A stretch of 64,000 nt of DNA from CAZRCG01 sp964598565 (GTDB taxonomy: Bacteria > Bdellovibrionota > UBA2394): NCBI GenBank assembly GCA_964598565.1, contig CAZRCG010000007.1, forward strand, positions 1 to 64,000. The letters run 5' to 3'. Of the stretch, positions 34,253 to 43,424 are shown piece by piece (the first letter of the stretch is position 1; every line of letters starts with the position of its first letter). The position numbers and the translations under genes are program-made. Below the pieces are notes generated by a model. That model searched no databases. It worked only from the letters and a program-made list of their open reading frames with translations, and was not told the DNA's origin.

Positions 34253-34298
34253 CAGCTTTGCAAGCTGGGGGTTGCCGGTTCGATCCCGGCTATCTCCA
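34253..34298 (+). repeat. attR core (46-bp tRNA-Ala copy)
   Basis: A perfect copy of 23695-23740, the 3' half of tRNA-Ala without CCA. It is not a functional tRNA gene because the 5' half is missing; it marks the right boundary of the element. Confidence 0.95.
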
Positions 34299-34509
34299 TT
34301 TTTGCGTCGTCTTTTTCTCTCAGACTTTGTTGCTCTTCGGTGCTCGGGCCTCATGGCCCATTTGAGGGCCTATTCGACCACTGCGCTCCTCGAGACGCCT
34401 CGTCTGAGAAAAAAATACTCACAAAAATTGTGATCGTGTCGTGCAGATCAAGCGGGGAGCTCTACTATGAATATTCAAGAGATCACATGTTTGTGTTTGT
34501 GGGGCTGGT

Positions 34510-37500
34510 ATGGAGCTTGCATATTTAGGGCCTATGGCAGGCAAAACCCCTTGGAATCGGATGCTCTTGGTTGGCTGGCTATGCCTGCTGCCTGTCTTTA
34601 CTGTCAGCTACATACCTGAATTTAGTGCAGTGGCGGGATCTTCTCTGTGGGCCGAAGAAAACATTTCCGACGGGGAGGGCAAGAAAAAGGGAAGCGCGGA
34701 AACTGAAGCGCTCAGTGATTCTCATGGGCTTCCCAGTAAGCCAGACGACTATTTGGAAGATCCCTCATTTTTGTATGAGATTTACTTTCATCATTATCCT
34801 CGTTTGCGAGATTCAGGCGCAGTTGATCGGGCCCTACGCAACAAGCTGGAGAGCGATCCCGCCTTTAAAAAGCGATTGAATGAACGACTCGAGCGATTTC
34901 TACTTACATCATCCTTTTTTTCTAGACGTTGGCAGGATGCGAAATCTCTTGCCTTAGGGTTTCATCAGGAGTTTTTAAGAAAATTTGGTCACAGTCGATG
35001 GAGACATCAGCTATTTTTAGATTCTTTCAAGACGGCAGATTCATTTTTGACAGCCGCTGAAACACAAACCGTTAGGAATGAGACGCCTCTGACTCTCGCA
35101 CAGATTCATGAGTCTGCTGTGGCGTACGCTACAAAGCGCTTTCGATTGAGTTTCGACAATAATAATGCCTATCGAAGTCCACCCTCCAGTGAGGTCTCAG
35201 AAAGTGGGGGGCCTGAGGATCATGAATCAGAAAATAAGGGGTCTTATGTGGATATTTTCTCAGCGTTTAAAGAAGATCCTGATTTTCGTAGGCTCTATCA
35301 AGAAGGTAGGCTGGCTGCTGAAACGAAGACATGGCCGAATGATAATCGAGCCCACGAAGATTTTAAGCAGTCTAAAGAATTTCTTTTAGCAGAAATTGCC
35401 GATTTAAGGCGGACGATATGGTCTAATCTATTTCAATTTATTACTTCTTATCGGCCAGAATCCGACTCGAAGCCTTTAACATTTTTAGGGAGATATTTTG
35501 AATTTGGTGGCGATCATTTTAGTTTAGAGGGGGACTACCAATTAACTCTCGAAAACTTGTCTCATTTTCTTGCTGATCTTGCGGTGGCTACGCCCACAGC
35601 TGGCGATATCGAGCGCGTTCATCAGGGCGATATTCTGTCGTCGAAAGCGAGGAGCCAGCGTGGAGATGAATATGATTTTTCGCTATTTCAAAGTGGTGCC
35701 GAGAGTTCAGGGAGCGTTCAGCCAGCTGTTTATGCAACACGGTATCTTTATCCTAGAGACTTCATTGCCCTGTCTTATCTTGAAGTGCCTCGGTCAGTTC
35801 ACACGGCGAACAAAATGCGAATTCCTCTCGATGCGTTGGGTCGCTTCTTCTGGGGCTATCTCGACGGTTTATTGACACACCTGAAAGGGGCGCAGCGATC
35901 AAAAGTATTTCAAATTCTCATGGATCTAGAGCGAGATCGCACCTTGGCAGCCCTGACTTGGGCCTTAAAGCATCCCGCATCTCAGAACTTAAGGGCCTAT
36001 CAAACTATCGCTCAACTTCAACTCGATAGAGACCATTGGAATCAAGTTAAACGTACCGCGGAGCCAAAACTCGAAAAGGCGCTGTTGGCGTTAGACGATA
36101 AGAGCGTGAGGAAAGATTTTACCTTCCCCGGGTGGAGGCGGCCTCTCGAGCCTTATCATTTTTGGTCAGATGGCTCGATTTACCCCTCCTCACTGATGCC
36201 ATTGGCTCATTCGAGTCGCCATTCTAGTTCCACTAGGGCTGCTTATCACCTTGGTCGACTGGAGCTTAACCACGAAGATTACGGCAGCCTCTTGCCGCTG
36301 GCTTGGTTGACGGAGCTTCGGGAGATTAACAGCAAGGACAGTATTGACCTGACACCAACGATGAATCTGCCTCTTCGTTTTGAAGACATCGTACATCGTT
36401 ATACACAAGGCGGCGATCTTGTTGAGGACGCCGAACTTAGGGGTCAGAGAAATGTCTATGAAGATGCTCGGTGGATGGTTCACCGTCGCAATGCCTCTGA
36501 CTTTGCTCGACTGGTTGGCTCCACGCTATCAAAATGGGAAAGACATTTTTTGGGCTTTCTCGTTATGAATTCTAGAATCTCAGCGATTGTGGAGAATTTG
36601 GGTAGGCCTAAGTCGCTAGAACCCACGGTATCCGGGCGCTCGTTAGTGGATGTTTCAGACCCTTTTGAAAGCTATTGGTATACGAGTGGGATTCAGAGGC
36701 CCACCATATTCGATCGTCTACGCCATATGGGTCTTATAGCGACTGTCTATGTAGCAAGTCTCGTTGCCATTTTCTCTATGGGCGCCCTTGTCTGGGGTTT
36801 CGCCCAGTGGTTCTCTCACTTTGGCTCACTTGGCTCTCATTTGGGGTCGTTGTTATTAAGCCTAGGCTTACTCTCTCAGCCAGGTTCATCGAGCGTCGTG
36901 GAAATGCCCTCCGTGGGCGCTGCGAGAAATGATCCAGCATCGGGTCGGACTTCAGCGCCAAGCGATGAAGAGAGAGCTCCCTTTCGTGTACGGTCGAGTG
37001 GGAATTCTGTGCCCGACTATTACAATATTTTGACGCTTGAAGATCTGAGAGATAAAACGCTGACGTTTGTAGATCAGCCTCTAAGGCCTCTTGATCCCCA
37101 TGAGCCTTTTTTAGAATTAGAAGGTCGCGTGCATTCCGATCGAGCAGGAATTGCACTGCCCATACCAGATCACTATCAAGTTCGTGAACTATCGCTTAAA
37201 CAAGGGGGCCAGTCTCAAAAAGTCTCCATATTAAAAAATAGTGCAGGCAGGATGGTGGCTCAAATGGAGGGTCGACCTCGAGGGACCTATGAATTTTTGG
37301 TACGTGCAACACCCCCATCGTTTTCACAGTCTTCCTCGCAGTGGCTGTTGTCAGATCGATCAAAGTTGAAGGATCTTATGAACGATTTGAGAGAGGTGGG
37401 CTTTACTCGCATAGCGGATGAGCTGGAGAGGCATCTTCAAGACTCCCCTTCGATTTCGTTGCAAGAGATGGCCGAGCTCTTTTCAGAAGCGTCGCTTTAT

Positions 37501-38748
37501 TCTCATCAGTGGCCAGGACGAGAGACGTTTAGTTGGAAACGAAATAGCTTCTTCAGATTTCAATCGTACGTCAAAGAAGGGGCTCTCTGCGGCGAGTGTG
37601 ACGGAAGTAATGCTCTTCTCGTTGAGTTCTTGAAGCGATACTACCAAGATCAGCCCCCTATTTCCGTTCAGCCCTTGATTTCTTATGCTCGCTCCTTAGA
37701 GGTAAAAACAGATGCGGAAGGGTTTGAGCCAATTCCTCATTCACCCCTGCATCAGCGGAGCTTGGTTTTTAACAAAGACACGGGTTCTTACGTAATTTTG
37801 GATGCAACGGCGAAAACGAAAGATACCTATGATGAAGCCAGCCTTTCGGCGATGACAGATCTTGAGGGGCGATGGACGAAGATACTAAATTCTCTCAGTC
37901 AGTTCACAAAGACACACCCGCAGTGGGTAGAATTCACACTCTCTATGATTGCTCTCTATGGTCTTTCAAAATCAAGAAGGGCATTGAGAAGTCATATGGA
38001 GAGCCTTCGGTGGCCGGACTTAGTCCAGGGCAAGAAGGCGAGACGTGACACGGATGCCTCTTTGAATAACCGATTATCAAGTGCCACCATCCAAGAGCGA
38101 ACGGGGGATGAAAGAAGTCGTTTACAGAATGAACGATCAGAACATCTTGCGTCTGACGCTGCAGCGAGTTCGATAGCAAGTTCGATCGAAGAACTAAATC
38201 TTGAAATAGAAAAACTAGAGAAAGAAGAGAAACTGCTCAGAGTGTCGCTCGCGACCGCCATTCGTGATATTCGAGATCGACTTATTTCTGAGATTCAAGT
38301 TTCTCGATCGAACAAACAAGCTTCAGGAGGGTCAGAGGTTCGCAAAGATCCTCTGATTTTAGAAATGATGACGACGTTTGGCGCGATGGCTCAGGCGTTA
38401 GAAGGTACGGAGTACAGCGTGGGCTTTATTAAGACGAAGTTAGGTGTGGATGGGTCAGCAACCCCCGATAATCTAAGAGAGGCCCTGCTCGGGAGGTTGA
38501 ATATTTTGCAAAACTTAGTCGAACACATGGAGCGGTACGACATCGCTACGAAGACTGCCATGTTTGTAAACCCCATCGGTGCGTTTAAGATGGGGCAGCC
38601 AACGTCCGACAAGAACCGTACATCTGCTTCTGTAGCTGTCGTGGGGCGCAAGGCCCTTCAGGGTATTTCGGACGCGTATCAAAACAATCTTTGGCATCGC
38701 TTGAAGGGCTGTACCGATCGATTGAAGGCTCTCAAACTGCGTGATTAG
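34510..38748 (+). CDS. large envelope protein with transglutaminase-like triad
   Basis: Up to 1412 residues; ATGs at 34510, 34534 and 34561 are all possible starts before a signal-like segment (LLVGWLCLLPVFTVSYI). The first 700 residues are helical, with no recognised domain. A hydrophobic pair of segments lies near 740-790. The C-terminal third has ALCGECDGSNALLVEFLK (Cys1027), HSPLHQRSLVF (His1081) and YVILDATAK (Asp1098), a Cys-His-Asp order and spacing like transglutaminase/papain-fold domains, with a further hydrophobic segment near 1135. The last 200 residues include a coiled coil. It may be a membrane-anchored protease or crosslinking enzyme. Confidence 0.75.
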   Translation: MELAYLGPMAGKTPWNRMLLVGWLCLLPVFTVSYIPEFSAVAGSSLWAEENISDGEGKKKGSAETEALSDSHGLPSKPDDYLEDPSFLYEIYFHHYPRLRDSGAVDRALRNKLESDPAFKKRLNERLERFLLTSSFFSRRWQDAKSLALGFHQEFLRKFGHSRWRHQLFLDSFKTADSFLTAAETQTVRNETPLTLAQIHESAVAYATKRFRLSFDNNNAYRSPPSSEVSESGGPEDHESENKGSYVDIFSAFKEDPDFRRLYQEGRLAAETKTWPNDNRAHEDFKQSKEFLLAEIADLRRTIWSNLFQFITSYRPESDSKPLTFLGRYFEFGGDHFSLEGDYQLTLENLSHFLADLAVATPTAGDIERVHQGDILSSKARSQRGDEYDFSLFQSGAESSGSVQPAVYATRYLYPRDFIALSYLEVPRSVHTANKMRIPLDALGRFFWGYLDGLLTHLKGAQRSKVFQILMDLERDRTLAALTWALKHPASQNLRAYQTIAQLQLDRDHWNQVKRTAEPKLEKALLALDDKSVRKDFTFPGWRRPLEPYHFWSDGSIYPSSLMPLAHSSRHSSSTRAAYHLGRLELNHEDYGSLLPLAWLTELREINSKDSIDLTPTMNLPLRFEDIVHRYTQGGDLVEDAELRGQRNVYEDARWMVHRRNASDFARLVGSTLSKWERHFLGFLVMNSRISAIVENLGRPKSLEPTVSGRSLVDVSDPFESYWYTSGIQRPTIFDRLRHMGLIATVYVASLVAIFSMGALVWGFAQWFSHFGSLGSHLGSLLLSLGLLSQPGSSSVVEMPSVGAARNDPASGRTSAPSDEERAPFRVRSSGNSVPDYYNILTLEDLRDKTLTFVDQPLRPLDPHEPFLELEGRVHSDRAGIALPIPDHYQVRELSLKQGGQSQKVSILKNSAGRMVAQMEGRPRGTYEFLVRATPPSFSQSSSQWLLSDRSKLKDLMNDLREVGFTRIADELERHLQDSPSISLQEMAELFSEASLYSHQWPGRETFSWKRNSFFRFQSYVKEGALCGECDGSNALLVEFLKRYYQDQPPISVQPLISYARSLEVKTDAEGFEPIPHSPLHQRSLVFNKDTGSYVILDATAKTKDTYDEASLSAMTDLEGRWTKILNSLSQFTKTHPQWVEFTLSMIALYGLSKSRRALRSHMESLRWPDLVQGKKARRDTDASLNNRLSSATIQERTGDERSRLQNERSEHLASDAAASSIASSIEELNLEIEKLEKEEKLLRVSLATAIRDIRDRLISEIQVSRSNKQASGGSEVRKDPLILEMMTTFGAMAQALEGTEYSVGFIKTKLGVDGSATPDNLREALLGRLNILQNLVEHMERYDIATKTAMFVNPIGAFKMGQPTSDKNRTSASVAVVGRKALQGISDAYQNNLWHRLKGCTDRLKALKLRD

Positions 38749-38865
38749 GGGTTGCCTGAATTTGGGGTGGGTATGGGGCGCGCCTTTTAAACTTAAGTGT
38801 TATCAAGGGGCTACAAAGTGGCTTGCGCGTCAGACACGCTTTGTAAACTATGATATTCTTGTAGC

Positions 38866-39423
38866 ATGAGAACAAAGGGTTTCACGCTTATTGAGCTCAT
38901 GACGTCGGTGGGCATTGTGTCATTATTGGCGACCGTGGCGATACCCGCTTTTTCAGAATACATTTACGAAGCTCGTAGTTCTGAGGCGATCCTAAACCTG
39001 AACGATCTTGTTCGATTGCAGACAGAATATGTACTCAAGCATCAGTCCGATGCGGTTGATTTGGGGCTCTTAATAACCACCAATAACGATGCTTTGCCAG
39101 TGGGTGGGGGCCCCAATTGGCACCATCCGTATAAGAGTATAGCGGACTACAATGCGAATTGCCCCGGTCTGTGGGATCGTGGGGCGGCATTTCCTGTTCA
39201 TCCGAATCTGATTGAATTGGGTTTTTCTCCGACAGGCAATTTGCATTATACCTATGGAATGAGCCAAAGAGTGTTTTTGGGGGTTACGACTTTAGAGGCG
39301 GAAATGTCTGCCATTGGAGATGTCGATCGCAATGGTGTATTTGGTCGATTCTCGCGGCTTATGCGGTTAGATCCCAATGTTCGGGTGACGGCCGATGCGA
39401 TGGTTTCGAACGGCCAACGATAG
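38866..39423 (+). CDS. type IV pilin-like protein
   Basis: 185 residues with a prepilin N-terminus: the short basic leader MRTKG is cut before FTLIELMTSVGIVSLLATVA (Phe at +1, Glu at +5). The hydrophobic helix is followed by YIYEARSSEAILNLNDL, as in PilA/PilE-type major or minor pilins. Two Cys are absent from the C-terminal disulfide region, which instead has a DVDRNG loop. No other pilus genes are adjacent. Confidence 0.85.
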   Translation: MRTKGFTLIELMTSVGIVSLLATVAIPAFSEYIYEARSSEAILNLNDLVRLQTEYVLKHQSDAVDLGLLITTNNDALPVGGGPNWHHPYKSIADYNANCPGLWDRGAAFPVHPNLIELGFSPTGNLHYTYGMSQRVFLGVTTLEAEMSAIGDVDRNGVFGRFSRLMRLDPNVRVTADAMVSNGQR

Positions 39424-39436
39424 GGGAGTCTGAAGT

Positions 39437-41305
39437 CTACGAAACTCCAAATTGGTTTAATGCCTTATAGACGAGTACCGCCAAAATCCAGGCTAATCCA
39501 TTAAAGCCCACAAGTTGTACCATTGGCCATCGCCAGTTTCCAAATTCGCGGCGCGCGATACCTACGGTAGCCATGCACTGCAGGGCAATCAAAAAGAAGA
39601 TCATGAGAGCGACCGCAGAGGCTGGTGTAAACAGAGGTGCACCTGAGGCTTTCTGAGTAGCTCGCATGGTTTCAACGAGACCTTCGACGTCTTCTTCATC
39701 TTCACTGCGAAGGGTCACCGCGAGAGATGCGACGAAAACTTCCCGCGCCGCAAATGCCGAAATAAGACTGACGCCTGTTCTCCAATCCCCGCCCATGGGT
39801 GTCATGATGGGTTCAATAAACTGGCCGAGAGATCCGGCATAGCTTGCTTCGAGCTGAGTGCGAGAATCGCTTGTTTCGATGCGGGGAAAGCTCGTGGCAG
39901 CCCAAAGGCCCACAGAGAATAAAGCAATCAAAGGCGCGGCGGCCACCACATAAGAGCGTGTGCGCAGGTAGACATTCTGAAATACCGCAGGCCATTCAGG
40001 TTTGCGATACCAGGGAAGTTCCATCAGAAAAAAAGACTTCTCTGAGTTTTTCAAAAGGCGCGACAAGACCGATGAAATGACGGCGCCGACAATGAGACTT
40101 AAAAAATAGAGTAGTGTTAAGCCGAGACCAGCCTTCCACGCAGCTTGGTCCCAAAATAGAAAGGCCAATAACAATGAGAAGACAGGAAGTCGGGCACTAC
40201 AACTCATCAGAGGAATGATTAAAAGCGTGAGAAGTCGCTCGCGTCGATTGGGAATGGTACGAGCCGCCATCATGGCAGGAATCGCACAGGCATAGCCTGA
40301 CAGCAGAGGCACAAAGCTACGTCCACTGAGCCCCATTTTTCTGAGCGGATAGTCAATGAGTGTTGCTGCGCGGGCGAGATAGCCGGAATCTTCCAATAGA
40401 TTAATGCCAAAAAACAATATGGCAATCTGCGGTACAAAAACGAGGGCGGCACCAAAGCCAGCAATCAAGCCATTGGCGAGTAGATCGGCCCAGAGCGCAT
40501 CAGGATAGGCCTGCAATATAGAGTCAATGATCCAAGAGAATAACTGATCGATAGAATCCATGAGGGGCGCGGCAAGCCAGAAAACAGAGGTAAACAAAAG
40601 CGCCATGATCGAGAAGAAAATCGCGAGGCCACCCACTGGGTGCATGATGACTTTGTCGAGTTGACGAGATTTATGGCCGAGAGGTTGAGAAGTTCCCTTT
40701 TGCCAATGCAGAAATTTCTTCGAAAGGAGAATGCAACGAACGGATTCTTCTTTGAGGCGGTTGGAGCTCCAAGGTCGAATGGTCGATGGCGTCTTTTTAG
40801 ACGCTAAATTCACGAGCTGCGCGATTTCTGTTTGGAGGGTTTGAAGGCCCTCTTTTTTCAAGGAATTGATAGGAATTACCTTTATGCCAAGTTCTCCAGA
40901 CAATCCGTCGGTATCGATGGTAACGCACGACTTTAGAAGCAGGTCTCCCATCGTCAATGCGATAAGAACGGGAAAGCCCGATTCCTGAATTTGCTTCGCA
41001 AGGGGAATATGTCGCCCAAGTTGAGTGGCATCGACCACCACCACGACGGCATCTAAATGACCTAAGGGGGAGTCGCCATCGAGTAGTTTGCGGGTGATAG
41101 ACTCTTCTTGAGATTTTGGGATTAAGCTGTAAGTGCCTGGTGTATCAATGACTTTAATTGATTCGGAAAGTTCACCCACTGAAAAATCAACCGTGGCACC
41201 GGGATAATTGACGGCTCGTACATGGAGGCCTGTGAGACGAGCGAAGAGCGACGTCTTGCCTGAATTGGGAGCGCCCACAAGTGCCACCACTTTGGGTTTG
41301 CTCAT
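39437..41305 (-). CDS. feoB: ferrous iron transport protein B
   Basis: A 622-residue inner-membrane Fe2+ transporter. The N-terminal G domain shows G1 GAPNSGKTS, G3 DTPGTYSL and a G4-like stretch near TMGDLLLK (NxxD is replaced by TMGD, as in some FeoB proteins). The membrane part has the gate motifs LSGYACAIPAMMAARTI and SCSARLPVF. It is shorter than the 773-residue E. coli protein, mainly in the GDI linker. It overlaps feoA by ATGA and is controlled from the palindrome upstream of feoA. Confidence 0.95.
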   Translation of the reverse strand: MSKPKVVALVGAPNSGKTSLFARLTGLHVRAVNYPGATVDFSVGELSESIKVIDTPGTYSLIPKSQEESITRKLLDGDSPLGHLDAVVVVVDATQLGRHIPLAKQIQESGFPVLIALTMGDLLLKSCVTIDTDGLSGELGIKVIPINSLKKEGLQTLQTEIAQLVNLASKKTPSTIRPWSSNRLKEESVRCILLSKKFLHWQKGTSQPLGHKSRQLDKVIMHPVGGLAIFFSIMALLFTSVFWLAAPLMDSIDQLFSWIIDSILQAYPDALWADLLANGLIAGFGAALVFVPQIAILFFGINLLEDSGYLARAATLIDYPLRKMGLSGRSFVPLLSGYACAIPAMMAARTIPNRRERLLTLLIIPLMSCSARLPVFSLLLAFLFWDQAAWKAGLGLTLLYFLSLIVGAVISSVLSRLLKNSEKSFFLMELPWYRKPEWPAVFQNVYLRTRSYVVAAAPLIALFSVGLWAATSFPRIETSDSRTQLEASYAGSLGQFIEPIMTPMGGDWRTGVSLISAFAAREVFVASLAVTLRSEDEEDVEGLVETMRATQKASGAPLFTPASAVALMIFFLIALQCMATVGIARREFGNWRWPMVQLVGFNGLAWILAVLVYKALNQFGVS

Positions 41306-41532
41306 ACGGTGGCGCCCACTTCAATGCAGTCAGCTTCTTCTCGTCGCAGCGCTACGGAAGCATTTTGAATATGGACAATATGGCCATCAGATCCCATGAG
41401 TCGCTGAGCGACAACGACCATTTCGCCCTCGACGAAGCCAAGTTCTCGAATACGTTCCACGAGAGTATCGTCTCCATGGATACGGGTAATAAGAGCCATG
41501 ATGCCGACTTTTAAATTGGAGAGGGAACTCAC
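41302..41532 (-). CDS. feoA: ferrous iron transport protein A
   Basis: A 76-residue SH3-like FeoA protein, which supports FeoB. The pattern IRELGFVEGEMVVVAQRL and SVALRREEADCIEV is typical. The start is chosen as GTG at 41530-41532; an in-frame TTG at 41566-41568 would lie inside the Fur palindrome and is unlikely, and the ATG at 41497-41499 would truncate the fold. It is the first gene of feoAB. Confidence 0.88.
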   Translation of the reverse strand: MSSLSNLKVGIMALITRIHGDDTLVERIRELGFVEGEMVVVAQRLMGSDGHIVHIQNASVALRREEADCIEVGATV

Positions 41533-41544
41533 AAAGTCTTTTCT

Positions 41545-41575
41545 AATTTTATTGATAATTATTATCAATAAAATT
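41545..41575 (-). promoter_or_regulatory. Fur box (31-bp perfect palindrome) upstream of feoAB
   Basis: AATTTTATTGATAAT-T-ATTATCAATAAAATT is perfectly self-complementary over 15 bases each side of the centre at 41560. The core GATAATTATTATC matches the Fur consensus (GATAAT repeats). It lies 13 bp upstream of the feoA GTG, so Fe-Fur should block transcription. The rest of the gap to pepA (41576-41859) holds no gene that I can see. Confidence 0.85.
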
Positions 41576-41859
41576 TAAGCATTCCCGTTATATGCTCCCG
41601 TTAAGCATTCGCGGGGAATTTAAAAAAAGCCAATAAGACCACAGAAATGAAGTTGACTACTTGTAAAATTTCAATATCGAATTTGTTTGGCCTATACTTG
41701 AACAATTGGTTCACATAAGAATTGGAATGGTCAGCGACGCGTCGCATTGATAACCCCCCTAAAAGGTCGTCACGGACAGGGCGATGCCTCAGCTTGAGTG
41801 GCTTCGCGACGAAATTTTACGATGTATCCGGATTTACCGACAAGTTTCAGAGTCAACAG

Positions 41860-43377
41860 TCAAAAACGCTTGGTGAAGCCGCTTTCAACAAAGTCCACGA
41901 GACTTCGAATGGGCACACCCGACGGGCCTTTTTGACTAATGAAGTCCCTCGGGGCATCATACCAACCGCAGCCAGCAATATCGAGATGGGCCCATGGCAC
42001 GTTGTTGTGCACAAAGTGTCGTAGGAAAATAGATGCCGTAGAAGCTCCCGCTTCTTTGCCACCAATGTTTTTTAAATCGGCGACATCGCTTTTAATGAGG
42101 GAGGCGTAAAAATCATCAAAGTTGGGAAGAGGCCAGAAGTGTTCGTGAGCTTCTTGAGAGGCCAATTGAAGGGCCGCCTCTAGTTTCTTTGAATTTGTAA
42201 ACAAGCCAGCTGCCGCTTCTCCGACCGCCACGGCACAGGCTCCAGTGAGTGTCGCCGCGTCGACGATCGCTCGGGGTTTGTATTTGGTCGATGCCCAGTA
42301 GAGTGCATCGGCCAAGATTAAACGACCTTCGGCGTCGGTATTGAGCACTTCGACGGTCTTTCCGCTCGCCATGGTAAGAATATCTCCGGGTCGAATGGCC
42401 TCCCCTGAAGGCATATTTTCTGCGGTGGGTACCAAGGTGACCAAATTCACCTTTAGAGCAAGTTCAGACACAATTTTAAAGACGGCCAACATGGTGGCGG
42501 CTCCCGCCATATCGTATTTCATAGTTTCCATCGATGCGGGGGGTTTCAGCGAAAGACCTCCAGAGTCAAAAGTGACGCCTTTTCCAACTAATACGAGCGG
42601 GGCTTCACTCTTCTTCGTACCCCAGTATTCAAGAACGATGAAGCGCGGAGGATTTTTTGAGCCCTGGCCGACGCCAAGTAAGCCGCCAAATTTGTGTTTC
42701 ACAAGCTCATTACGAGACCAAAATTCGCCTTTCATTTTTGACTTTTGTTTTGAATTCTTAAACAGATGCTCCGCTTCAGAGGCAAGATCGTTGGGGGTGA
42801 GGTGTCCCCCCGGAGTGTGGATGATGGTTCGGGCCCAGTTGACGCCTTTTGCAATAATAGTGCCTCGTTCAATGCCTCTTTCAGCGTCTTTTCGAAGGGC
42901 GGGTGTTAAGAGAATATCGCAGTCATAAAATCGAACCGAATTGTCTTTCGTATCGGACTTAAACCGCGAGAAGCCCAACTGACTTAAAATGAGACCTTCA
43001 GCCAATGACTGCGCTAGTTCGCCGGCTTTTAGCGACTTTAACTGCGGGGCAATCAAGAGGGCGGGGCTCGAAAGCTCAAGGCTCTTTGAAACAGAGGCAA
43101 TTTGAGCGCCGATCACTCGCAATCGATGGGCATTGAGTTCACTGCTCTTTCCGATGCCCAGTAAGAGAAGGCGTTTGGCGGGTCCGTGATTACTGTAAAG
43201 CAAACAAGTCTCTTTGAATTTACCCTTAAAGTCGTGATGTAAGGGATTCTTGCTCAGCGCGACAAGCTCCGCATTTAAACCATGGGAAATAATTTTCTTC
43301 GACTCGTCAACAAACGCTACCACGAGTTCTCGGGCTTTTGATTGAGCGCTTTTATCTGTTGTTGTGATGACTTTCAT
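41860..43377 (-). CDS. pepA: leucyl aminopeptidase (M17)
   Basis: A 505-residue cytosolic aminopeptidase of family M17, which trims N-terminal residues from peptides using two metal ions. The signature NTDAEGRLILADAL is complete, and the metal/catalytic region GKGVTFDSGGLSLKP and MKYDMAGAATM is conserved. The ATG at 43375-43377 has AGGAGG six bases upstream, so it is preferred over the earlier in-frame start at 43395. Single gene. Confidence 0.96.
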   Translation of the reverse strand: MKVITTTDKSAQSKARELVVAFVDESKKIISHGLNAELVALSKNPLHHDFKGKFKETCLLYSNHGPAKRLLLLGIGKSSELNAHRLRVIGAQIASVSKSLELSSPALLIAPQLKSLKAGELAQSLAEGLILSQLGFSRFKSDTKDNSVRFYDCDILLTPALRKDAERGIERGTIIAKGVNWARTIIHTPGGHLTPNDLASEAEHLFKNSKQKSKMKGEFWSRNELVKHKFGGLLGVGQGSKNPPRFIVLEYWGTKKSEAPLVLVGKGVTFDSGGLSLKPPASMETMKYDMAGAATMLAVFKIVSELALKVNLVTLVPTAENMPSGEAIRPGDILTMASGKTVEVLNTDAEGRLILADALYWASTKYKPRAIVDAATLTGACAVAVGEAAAGLFTNSKKLEAALQLASQEAHEHFWPLPNFDDFYASLIKSDVADLKNIGGKEAGASTASIFLRHFVHNNVPWAHLDIAGCGWYDAPRDFISQKGPSGVPIRSLVDFVESGFTKRF

Positions 43378-43424
43378 GCCATGCCTCCTGTCCAATATCG
43401 GGACCTCTAGTCCCGTTCCTAAGA

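Larger units (their letters stand above)
23695..34298. mobile_element. tRNA-Ala-integrated element of about 10.6 kb
   Basis: Bounded by a perfect 46-bp direct repeat of the tRNA-Ala 3' half (23695-23740 and 34253-34298). A tyrosine integrase gene sits next to the left repeat. Related ATATTTG-rich repeats lie just inside both ends (23787-23808 and 34086-34106). Gene order: integrase, excisionase, hypothetical, primase-helicase, winged helix, hypothetical, ribbon-helix-helix (all minus), then resolvase, Xre regulator, lipoprotein, Cys-rich secreted peptide (plus), secreted protein (minus), lipoprotein (plus), exported methyltransferase-like protein (minus). No capsid, packaging, relaxase or type IV secretion gene is recognisable, which suggests a satellite-like or mobilisable element. 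Confidence 0.93.
34021..34509. other. intergenic region across the right end of the element
   Basis: No gene is visible. It holds the right arm-type repeat (34086-34106), the attR core (34253-34298) and about 210 bp of flanking chromosomal DNA up to the 1412-residue protein gene. After the att core comes TTTTTGCGTCG rather than CCA. Confidence 0.7.

Noticed and set aside
34253..34298. Second tRNA-Ala gene
   Set aside because: Only the 3' half is present; the acceptor 5' strand and D arm are missing, so it is the att copy.
41722..42024. Plus-strand 100-codon frame at the end of pepA
   Set aside because: It is antisense to the conserved C-terminal part of pepA and shows no family.
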